A DNA stretch of 16,294 nucleotides, taken from NCBI GenBank assembly GCA_013375455.1, contig JABXJT010000104.1:1-16294 (forward strand), in the 5' to 3' direction. A program made the translations under genes and the position numbers. The stretch is from Candidatus Helarchaeota archaeon. Its GTDB lineage: Archaea > Asgardarchaeota > Lokiarchaeia > Helarchaeales > HEL-GB-A. The notes beneath the pieces were generated by a model that was not told where the DNA came from, searched no databases, and saw only the letters and a list, made by a program, of their open reading frames with translations. Position 1 is the stretch's first letter; the number at the start of each line of letters is the position of its first letter. Shown one piece after another: positions 7,000 to 12,493 of this stretch.

Positions 7000-7941
7000 T
7001 TACTTCAAAAATTGTTCCGCGTTTTTACCGAGAATCATCTGGATCTCTTTATTTTTAAATTTTTTATAGCCTAAGTTCTGTAGAAGCGTCGTAACTTTCG
7101 GGCTTGCTAAATTTTGGATGGTTTCTGCCCAGCCTGCAAGTGGTCTGGCAACATTAGTCATGGGCCAGTCTGACCCGAACATCACGCGTCTTGCTTCTCC
7201 TCCATGATTCATAAAAAATCGAAGCTGGCGATAGAAGTCTAGAGGGGAATTCATCATGGTTACCTGCCCATGAGCCGAGATATCGCAATAAGTACTAGTT
7301 TTATTGAACATCATGCTAATTAAATCCTCCACGTTCCCAAAATTGAAGTGTGCAAAACTTATCCGTAAATCTGGAAAGTCTGTCGTTGGTGCATCAAAAT
7401 AGTCTAGCTTGGCTGTTCGCCCCTTAAGAGCCATAGCATAGCCGATGTGGGTTATGACTGGAACTTGATATTCATCCGCAATTTTATAAAGTTTATACGT
7501 TTCTTCACCATCAGGGTAGTATCCTGTCGTGGGATGTAGCTTTAACCCTTTCATTTCCCCTTTAGTCAAGGCAGTCTCAAATAATTCTGGAGCTTTAGGC
7601 CTGCGTGGGTCGATGGTGAAGAAAGCTATTAATTTATCAGGATATTCCTTGGCGGAATCTGCTATCATTTTGTTAAATTCGTTGATGCGAATTTTAGGCT
7701 CGCCAAGGGCTAACCCCCAGTCCACCCCGAAAACTATGGTCTTATCAATTCCCGCGACTTCCATTTCGGCAATGAGCCGCTCAGCAGGTGCGTCGATGCT
7801 TTGTTGCATGATCTCTGAATTTAGGATGTCTGGGATAGAACTTCCTGGCAGGTTACTGGCAATGATCGCCGCAAAATACTGCCAATAATTGTCAGGTATC
7901 ATGCCTCGCTGCCAAAGATGGCAATGCGCATCTATTATCAT
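7000..7941 (-). CDS. Amidohydrolase-2 family metal-dependent hydrolase/decarboxylase
   Basis: A TIM-barrel amidohydrolase of 313 residues (COG2159-like; relatives include ACMSD-type decarboxylases and lactone hydrolases). Metal and catalytic residues are all in place: HCH in DAHCHLW (His6, His8), Lys134/His136 in MKGLKLHP, His165 in VITHIGY, His198 in SFAHFNFG and the terminal Asp258 in MFGSDWP. Length is normal. The ATG at 7941-7939 has a GTGGAGAG stretch upstream, rather far at about 11 bases. It is first of a two-gene unit with the poly-ferredoxin protein, which might hint at a redox-linked step such as aromatic or cyclic-acid breakdown, but substrate cannot be predicted. The 137-base gap to the upstream histone-fold gene contains its own promoter-like sequence. 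Confidence 0.88.
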   Translation of the reverse strand: MIIDAHCHLWQRGMIPDNYWQYFAAIIASNLPGSSIPDILNSEIMQQSIDAPAERLIAEMEVAGIDKTIVFGVDWGLALGEPKIRINEFNKMIADSAKEYPDKLIAFFTIDPRRPKAPELFETALTKGEMKGLKLHPTTGYYPDGEETYKLYKIADEYQVPVITHIGYAMALKGRTAKLDYFDAPTTDFPDLRISFAHFNFGNVEDLISMMFNKTSTYCDISAHGQVTMMNSPLDFYRQLRFFMNHGGEARRVMFGSDWPMTNVARPLAGWAETIQNLASPKVTTLLQNLGYKKFKNKEIQMILGKNAEQFLK

Positions 7942-7980
7942 TGTTCAAACTCTCCACGTTACTCATCGAACTCTGAATAG

Positions 7981-8010
7981 TAGTTGAGGTGGACTTAACT
8001 ATTAAAAACT
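7981..8010 (-). promoter_or_regulatory. Amidohydrolase promoter with adjacent dyad
   Basis: On the minus strand a TATA-like TTTTTAATA (near 8000-8008) is followed by an 8-base inverted repeat with a five-base spacer. The arms are TAGTTGAG (7981-7988) and CTTAACTA (7994-8001), with one mismatch (G·T in RNA). It lies 40 bases before the ATG, between the TATA element and the expected start or across the start, and may be an operator or leader hairpin. Confidence 0.35.
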
Positions 8011-8044
8011 AACCTATTTTTCAAAAAATCAAAGAGTTAAAATG

Positions 8045-8053
8045 AAAAAAAAA
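8045..8053 (-). terminator. T9 terminator after the histone-fold gene
   Basis: A run of nine A on the + strand, so nine T on the coding strand, about 25 bases past the stop of the histone-fold gene. A further T-rich stretch follows. Typical of archaeal intrinsic termination. Confidence 0.5.
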
Positions 8054-8078
8054 GGAGATATGAAGTGCAATATCGGTT

Positions 8079-8384
8079 TTATTTTTTGCCCTTCTTCTTT
8101 GGTTCCGACATATTTTCTCGGAATTTGCGTTTTCCTTTGGTGATGTCACCTTTCTTGACGGTTTTACGAGAAAGTTGGCCCTCTTGCTCGCCCTTACTCT
8201 TTGCAGGCATCGCCTCGACGAGGGCTTCTAAGGCTAACGCAATAAGATCTTCAAGCCAATTGATTATGGGTTCCTTCGCTTCTTTAGAGACATTCAATTT
8301 GGTCTCCTTTCCTTCATATGTGCCACGGAGCAGTTCCCTGATTCTAGAATAATAAACCAAAGGCTTTTTTACTTCTTCACCCAT
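8079..8384 (-). CDS. Histone-fold protein with extended loop and basic C-terminal tail
   Basis: A 101-residue protein that I read as a divergent archaeal histone. SRIRELLR (13-20) fits helix 1. KLNVSKEAKEP (29-39) fits loop 1 and the start of helix 2. INWLEDLIALALEALVEAM (41-59) fits the long central helix. RKTVKKGDI (73-81) matches the loop-2 signature RKTIKAEDI of archaeal histones, and TKGKRKFREN is a short helix 3. Differences from a standard 66-70 residue histone are an insertion of about 10 residues (KSKGEQEGQL) before loop 2, an N-terminal extension, and a Lys-rich end SEPKKKGKK. The ATG at 8384 is preceded by GGTGAT. The gene is monocistronic, with its own TATA-like box and a T9 terminator, as expected for an abundant chromatin protein. 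It could instead be a histone-fold transcription factor (NF-Y/CENP-like). Confidence 0.6.
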   Translation of the reverse strand: MGEEVKKPLVYYSRIRELLRGTYEGKETKLNVSKEAKEPIINWLEDLIALALEALVEAMPAKSKGEQEGQLSRKTVKKGDITKGKRKFRENMSEPKKKGKK

Positions 8385-8413
8385 TTTTTATCACCAAAAT
8401 TGAGTATATTTTA

Positions 8414-8422
8414 CTTTTTATA
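8414..8422 (-). promoter_or_regulatory. TATA box of the histone-fold gene
   Basis: Minus strand GGTGGGTATAAAAAG contains a near-consensus archaeal TATA box (TATAAAAAG, 8414-8422). It is 30 bases from the ATG, which would give a very short leader starting close to the GGTGAT ribosome-binding site. Confidence 0.45.
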
Positions 8423-8626
8423 CCCACCTCAGATCGAGTTAGTACTAGTTTTGAGTTTTACACTTTATATGCCTTATGCTTTTCTGTCGAAAAGTTGGGT
8501 AGTGATCTTTAAAAACTACTTTTTTCATGCAAAATATTTTAAAAGCATAAACTGTTTCGCGCGTTTTCTCTTTTATTTTTATATCATATAAACTATTTTT
8601 CATCTTATTACTATGATAATCTAAAA

Positions 8627-8661
8627 TGAATGCATTTCGAAAATTGGCTCGCGAGCATTCA
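8627..8661. repeat. Dyads in the histone-glnA divergent region
   Basis: TGAATGC (8627-8633) and GCATTCA (8655-8661) form a 7-base inverted repeat that encloses the perfect palindrome GCTCGCGAGC (8647-8656). This region (8400-9020) has no convincing gene. It serves as the divergent upstream region of the histone-fold gene and glnA. Confidence 0.35.
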
Positions 8662-8837
8662 ATTCGTTTTCTTTTAAGACAAATGAGCCTAATTCATAAA
8701 TTTGTTCGTCTCCTCCATCCATTTTATCGAAAAGTCATGCATTAATTTTCCAATCATCAAGGATCCAAATTGAACTCCACTATTTTCGGCTTGAAATAGT
8801 TAACCGAGGAAAATTAATAGGATATTGATTGATTCAA

Positions 8838-8857
8838 ATGACCTTAAGTAAGATCAT
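8838..8857. promoter_or_regulatory. 20-base near-palindrome upstream of glnA
   Basis: ATGACCTTAAGTAAGATCAT is symmetric except for one base pair (C/T at the fifth position). It lies about 180 bases before the glnA ATG and just upstream of the repeat-rich promoter, a suitable place for a nitrogen regulator. The 10-mer TCATGCATTA overlaps its right end (8854-8863) and also occurs at 8735-8744. Confidence 0.4.
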
Positions 8858-8877
8858 GCATTATGGAGATAAGAGTC

Positions 8878-8988
8878 GTGAGAAGAATAAAAAATTCTTT
8901 AAATATCATTAAAGTCGTAAAAAATTAGTGCTAAGAAGAACAAAAAATACTCTAAATAGTGGTGAGAAAAACAAAAAATTCTTTAAGA
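8878..8988 (+). repeat. Three imperfect 25-base direct repeats in the glnA promoter/leader
   Basis: Related units begin near 8880, 8933 and 8964 and share the form GAGAAGAA(T/C)AAAAAATTCTTTAA. The first and third agree at 21 of 24 bases; the first and second at 21 of 25. The first contains the inverted repeat AAGAAT-N5-ATTCTT (8883-8899) and is followed by a TATA-like TTTAAATA. The repeats end about 33 bases before the glnA ATG. They could be operators around the promoter or a leader element; the third copy lies in what must be 5' untranslated RNA if transcription starts at the first TATA. Confidence 0.5.
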
Positions 8989-9020
8989 AACAAGACATCA
9001 AATTCTCAAGGTGGCAAGTA

Positions 9021-10379
9021 ATGATCGATTTGAAAGATCCGAAGCGGAAAGAGGTTGCAGATCGCGTGATCAAATTCATCCAAGATGAAAAAATAAAGTA
9101 CGCACGCCTACAGTTTATTGATATTAATGGGTTGTTGAAGAGCTTTTCAGTTTCTACGAAATACATTGAAGGTACGCTCGCAGATGGGCAATATTTTGAC
9201 GGATCTTCCATTACCGGAATGGGGAGCATCGAAGAATCGGACATGATTGCCATTCCAGACCCTTCTACATTCAACGTGATTCCCTGGCGATCCAAGGAAA
9301 TCTCTACCTGCAGGTTCATTTGTGATATATATTTACCTAACGGGAATCCCTACGAAGGAGATCCTAGATATGTCTTAAAAAAAGCGATGGAAGAAACTCG
9401 AAATCTCGGCTACACCTTCAAGTGCGCGCCGGAATTAGAATTTTTCATCCTTGAAGAGAATGAATCAATGATCCCCGCCCCCATGGATTTTTCAGGGTAC
9501 TTCGACCTGCACCCGAGTGGCGTTTCCGAAGACCTCCGGCGAAAAATGGCGGATACGGCTGAAGAATTTGGGATTGACATTGAAGTAGCCCATCATGAAG
9601 TAGCAGTCGGACAAAATGAGATTGATTTCCGCTATGATGAAGTGATGACCACCGCTGACCGCACCATAACCATGAAAATGATCATTAAGAGTATCGCTAA
9701 ACGGAATGGTTTCTTAGCCACCTTCATGCCTAAACCGTTCTTCGGCGTGAATGGCTCGGGCATGCACGTTCACCAAAGCCTTTGGACCTTGGATGGGGAG
9801 AATGCCTTTTTTGCAGATAATGAAAAAACGGGATACCTCTCGGATGTTTGCCTTTATTTTATTGGAGGGCAGTTACTGCATGGACGCGAAATGTCGGCCG
9901 TGCTTGCCTCTTGGCCGAACTCTTATAAACGATTAGTACCTGGATATGAAGCCCCTGTATATGTAGCATACGCCCATAAGAATAGGTCTTCGCTCATTCG
10001 CGTGCCTGATTTTGGAAAACGCAAAAACGCAGCCCGCATGGAGATCCGCTGCCCCGACCCTGCCGGGAACCCCTATCTGCAATTCGCTGTCTTACTACAC
10101 GTTGGCCTCGAAGGCATTAAGAAGAAAATCTCACCCCCAGAACCCACGGAATTAAATGTTTACAAGATGACGCTGGAAGAGCGACGCGATCGTGGGATCA
10201 TTTCGCTACCTGAATCCCTTTCGGAAGCCCTTAAAGAAATGGAAGAAAGCGAACTGATGCGCCAAGCGCTCTTGCCAACTGCGTACGAAAATTTCCTGGA
10301 AATTAAATGGAAGGAATGGGATGAATACCGAATGCAGGTGACCAGTTGGGAACTAGACCGGTACATCCAGAAATTATGA
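9021..10379 (+). CDS. glnA: Glutamine synthetase, class I
   Basis: Makes glutamine from glutamate, ammonia and ATP; a cytosolic dodecamer in this family. The 452 residues have every GSI hallmark: DGSSITGMGSIEESDM (60-75), the metal site APELEFF (137-142), HHEVAVGQNEID (191-202), the ATP signature NGSGMHVHQSL (244-254), the NSYKRLVPGYEAPVY segment (300-314), and the catalytic loop and metal ligand ARMEIRCPDPAGNPY (338-352). The C-terminal region reads LEERRDRGIISLPESL, without an obvious adenylylation Tyr site, as in the GSI-alpha type. An upstream TTG or GTG would add about 31 Lys-rich residues encoded by the promoter repeats. The ATG at 9021 is right because AAGGTGG (9008-9014) is six bases upstream and family members start there. 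Flanking dyads and repeats suggest nitrogen control. It stands alone; the glutamate-synthase-like gene 4.7 kb downstream may be metabolically linked. Confidence 0.96.
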   Translation: MIDLKDPKRKEVADRVIKFIQDEKIKYARLQFIDINGLLKSFSVSTKYIEGTLADGQYFDGSSITGMGSIEESDMIAIPDPSTFNVIPWRSKEISTCRFICDIYLPNGNPYEGDPRYVLKKAMEETRNLGYTFKCAPELEFFILEENESMIPAPMDFSGYFDLHPSGVSEDLRRKMADTAEEFGIDIEVAHHEVAVGQNEIDFRYDEVMTTADRTITMKMIIKSIAKRNGFLATFMPKPFFGVNGSGMHVHQSLWTLDGENAFFADNEKTGYLSDVCLYFIGGQLLHGREMSAVLASWPNSYKRLVPGYEAPVYVAYAHKNRSSLIRVPDFGKRKNAARMEIRCPDPAGNPYLQFAVLLHVGLEGIKKKISPPEPTELNVYKMTLEERRDRGIISLPESLSEALKEMEESELMRQALLPTAYENFLEIKWKEWDEYRMQVTSWELDRYIQKL

Positions 10380-10388
10380 CCTAAAAAA

Positions 10389-10550
10389 TTAGAATTTGTT
10401 TCGTAAAAATATGAAGAGATCATTAATTAACATTAAAGCGACCAATAATTCTACCAGAGGCTGTCTTAGAATCTCTTTTATATCATTTTCAACTGAATAC
10501 TCCTCTTGTCCTAGTTCGATTGTTGTTAAAGAGTGTTGGATGTCGCTCAT
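10389..10550 (-). CDS. Possible small gene or gene remnant, unknown
   Basis: A 53-residue minus-strand frame from an ATG preceded by GGAGATAAGG. It begins MSDIQHSLTTIELGQ and has a hydrophobic helix near the end (LVELLVALMLIND). The same frame stays open upstream to a TGA at 10632-10634. The extra 27 codons (LADNKELPFNEKRILATVTIDGDK within them) look at least as protein-like but have no start codon. So this may be the 3' part of a gene whose beginning is lost, or a short real protein. It converges on glnA with a nine-base gap. The + strand ORF across the same bases is Ser-rich and looks like its shadow. The rest of 10380-10732 shows nothing else. No family recognised. Confidence 0.35.
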   Translation of the reverse strand: MSDIQHSLTTIELGQEEYSVENDIKEILRQPLVELLVALMLINDLFIFLRNKF

Positions 10551-10732
10551 TACCTTATCTCCATCAATGGTAACAGTAGCTAATATTCTTTTTTCATTAA
10601 AAGGTAGCTCTTTATTGTCGGCGAGGTATACTCAAAAAGTTTACATATCTTTCCATTGGAAATTTCTTAAATTATCAGAGTAATGATTATATGCAAAATT
10701 AGAGATTTAAACATAATGGACCTATTATTTTT

Positions 10733-11386
10733 CTAATTTTCAGCCTGTAAAACACATCGTTTATATTTTCTACTCAATCTGATTTCATCGGAAGAATCCT
10801 TGTATAAAAATTCGACAATTTTTTCTACAAATGGTTTTCCATAAAAACCCAATCTATAACAATTTCCTTTCTCCTTACGTAGATGATTTTTAAAAGGATT
10901 TACATAAGGTAAGTGATTACATAATTCTATTAAAAACTGTTTTGAAGCGGAATGAAATGTTATAGCTCTATATAGTTTTATTTTATCTCCTTTATCTAAA
11001 GATATTTTATTGGTATATTGATATCGGATAAGTGAAACACACCCATCACCATCAAAAAAGCCTCGAATAAAATGAGAATGGTACTTTATATTTTCAGGAT
11101 ATTCAATTGTAAGAGATTTTCTTGGGTGCAGACCAAATTGAAGTAAATCTCGCACTAATTTTTTATTGTTTATTCTCAATATATGGCATCCTGTTTTATT
11201 TATCCTTTTAATTGGGGCCTCTGTCTGTAATAGATTCTTTATTTTCTGTAAGATTTCGGGCTCTTTTTGAGCTAACCCTAATGTAAAATGAATATTTTTA
11301 GTAAGGGAAATACATCCATCTGCAAAAATAAACCCTAACACCCACTCTCTTTCTGGAGAAGGTGCTTTAAAGAAATTCTCATTCAC
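10733..11386 (-). CDS. LAGLIDADG homing endonuclease, catalytic part
   Basis: A 217-residue frame from a GTG at 11386. It has two LAGLIDADG motifs: VLGFIFADGCIS (16-27, acid Asp23) and FIRGFFDGDGCVSL (106-119, acid Asp114). This makes it a monomeric two-domain DNA endonuclease of the type coded by mobile introns, inteins and free-standing genes. The N-terminal VNENFF followed by a SPEREWVLGF segment is the usual junction with an upstream helix-turn-helix domain. That domain is indeed encoded upstream in the same frame, but a TAA at 11399-11401 separates them (next entry). Both catalytic acids remain, so the lesion may be recent or the fragment may still act alone. No intein splice motifs or flanking host exon are seen; it sits in an A+T-rich gap between glnA and the nuo-like operon. 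Confidence 0.8.
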   Translation of the reverse strand: MNENFFKAPSPEREWVLGFIFADGCISLTKNIHFTLGLAQKEPEILQKIKNLLQTEAPIKRINKTGCHILRINNKKLVRDLLQFGLHPRKSLTIEYPENIKYHSHFIRGFFDGDGCVSLIRYQYTNKISLDKGDKIKLYRAITFHSASKQFLIELCNHLPYVNPFKNHLRKEKGNCYRLGFYGKPFVEKIVEFLYKDSSDEIRLSRKYKRCVLQAEN

Positions 11387-11398
11387 TTGATACTCTAT

Positions 11399-11569
11399 TT
11401 ATGCTTCAGAGTAATTTTGTCTTGGAATTTTAAACTTTTTCATCCAATATAAAATATTGGGCTCAGAACATCCATATTGCACTCCAATTCTAGCTAATGA
11501 TTTTCTTTGAATCCAATATCGTGCTACAAGTTTGTCTTTAGTTATAATTTTGTCGAGATTTTTAATCAA
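11399..11569 (-). pseudogene. HTH-domain 5' part of the homing endonuclease gene, ending at an in-frame TAA
   Basis: From a TTG at 11569 the frame encodes 56 residues. The core, KLVARYWIQRKSLARIG followed by a YGCSEPNILYWMKKFKIPR segment, is the resolvase-like helix-turn-helix that precedes LAGLIDADG domains in free-standing endonucleases. It ends SEA, then TAA, and continues in the same frame IEYQVNENFF into the catalytic part. Relatives read through this linker, so one substitution (for example AAA or CAA to TAA) explains the break. A TATA-like TTAAATATAC lies immediately upstream of the TTG. Together 10733-11569 is best seen as one nonsense-disrupted gene. Confidence 0.65.
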
Positions 11570-11643
11570 GGGTATATTTAATCACCAAAAATAAAAAAAA
11601 TTTGGCGGAATTCAGGTCTCCTTATCTAATTTATTAAGGTCAG

Positions 11644-11704
11644 GTGTTATATTTAAATTAACTGAATCGATTTGCGCATTTCTGTTTTTTGCGCATTATA
11701 ACAC
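11644..11704. repeat. Inverted repeat enclosing a TATA-like element and a 10-base direct repeat
   Basis: GTGTTATA (11644-11651) and TATAACAC (11697-11704) form perfect 8-base inverted arms. Inside, TTTGCGCATT occurs twice (11671-11680 and 11688-11697) and ATTTAAATTA is TATA-like. It lies in the 460-base gap (11570-12031) between the endonuclease and the nuo-like operon. That gap otherwise holds A+T-rich sequence with many possible TATA boxes, a weak hairpin TTAGG-CGAAAA-CCTAA (11839-11854) and no gene. Confidence 0.35.
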
Positions 11705-12031
11705 ACTAGTACTCGAATAAAGTTGAGGTATGTTTCCAATGGAGATTTTTACCAATTTTTCATAATTACATAAATTTGAATATTTTTAAATCTCATTTTT
11801 GTACAGATTTGCTAAAAACAATGAATTAAACTGTTAATTTAGGCGAAAACCTAATTAGAATAAAGTACAGATATGAGCACTTAATTTCAAATATAAATGT
11901 TTATACGTTTAAAAAAATATGATATAAAAAACAAATACTAAATATTGAAACATAAAATTAACAAGTCAAGATTTTTGAATAAGATTATTGGATGAATAAT
12001 TGTCATATAAGTACAAATAGGAGAAGATTGT

Positions 12032-12493
12032 ATAACGATAGATGAAAATTTTATTGATAAATCCGTAAAAGAACATAGAAATTTTCTTATCGGCGTTTTA
12101 CAAGATATTATGGAACGTTATCATTACTTGCCCGAAGAAATGCTCAGAAAAGTTGCAGAAAAGTTACAAGTTCCACTCATAGATATATATGGTGTAGCAA
12201 CTTTTTACCAATCTTTTAGCCTTGCGCCGAAAGGTAATCATATTATCACCGTTTGTTTGGGAACAGCATGTTATGTTCGGGGTAGTGAAAAATTAGCAGA
12301 TGTGTTATCGAGGGAATTAGACGTAGAATTTGGCGAGACAACAGAAGATATGGAATTTACATTGGAAACTGTTAATTGTCTTGGTTGTTGTGCTATAGGA
12401 CCTGTTATAGTAATAGATGGTAAATATTATGATGAGATGACACCACAAAAGACAATAAAACTTCTAAAGACGTTTAAGGAAGAAAAAAAGTGA
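12032..12493 (+). CDS. NuoE/HydC-like [2Fe-2S] subunit
   Basis: Thioredoxin-fold [2Fe-2S] subunit of NADH-dependent oxidoreductases (24-kDa complex I subunit, HydC/HndA of hydrogenases). The four cluster Cys are visible as CLGTACYVRGS (C-x4-C) and CLGCCAIGP (C-x3-C). The helical N-terminal region (LIGVLQDIMERYHYLPEEMLRKVAE) and DIYGVATFYQSF are also typical. An ATG at 12110 would cut off half of that helical region. The frame is open to a TAA at 12008, and AGGAG (12019-12023) points to the ATA at 12032 (ATA ACG ATA GAT), giving 153 residues, the usual length. No ATG, GTG or TTG is available between 12011 and 12110, so the start is either AUA or a mutated or mis-sequenced ATG. The stop overlaps the next start (GTGA). 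First gene of the operon. Confidence 0.85.
   Translation: MTIDENFIDKSVKEHRNFLIGVLQDIMERYHYLPEEMLRKVAEKLQVPLIDIYGVATFYQSFSLAPKGNHIITVCLGTACYVRGSEKLADVLSRELDVEFGETTEDMEFTLETVNCLGCCAIGPVIVIDGKYYDEMTPQKTIKLLKTFKEEKK

Noticed and set aside
8065..8352. 95-residue + strand ORF, and a shorter ATG frame from 8042 with AGGAG inside
   Set aside because: Both are antisense to the histone-fold gene; the AGGAGATATG look-alike is part of the A9 terminator tract.
8400..8591. 63-residue + strand ORF in the histone-glnA gap
   Set aside because: Phe/Tyr/Ile-rich, no ribosome-binding site, covers the histone promoter; looks like A+T-rich chance frame.
8878..8988. CRISPR array
   Set aside because: Only three imperfect copies with unequal spacing (53 and 31 bases) and no unique spacers of constant size; no cas genes.
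8928..9020. Longer start for glnA adding about 31 Lys-rich residues
   Set aside because: The added part is encoded by promoter repeats, has no family counterpart, and AAGGTGG sits six bases before the ATG at 9021.
10396..10683. 95-residue + strand ORF after glnA
   Set aside because: Ser-rich, TTG start without ribosome-binding site; the opposite strand is more protein-like.
10733..11569. Intein or group I intron containing the endonuclease
   Set aside because: No splice-junction motifs and no flanking host coding sequence in frame on either side; it appears free-standing.
8400..12031. tRNA or other structured RNA gene in the gaps
   Set aside because: I looked for T-loop GGTTCRANNCC patterns with matching acceptor arms and found none; only short dyads.
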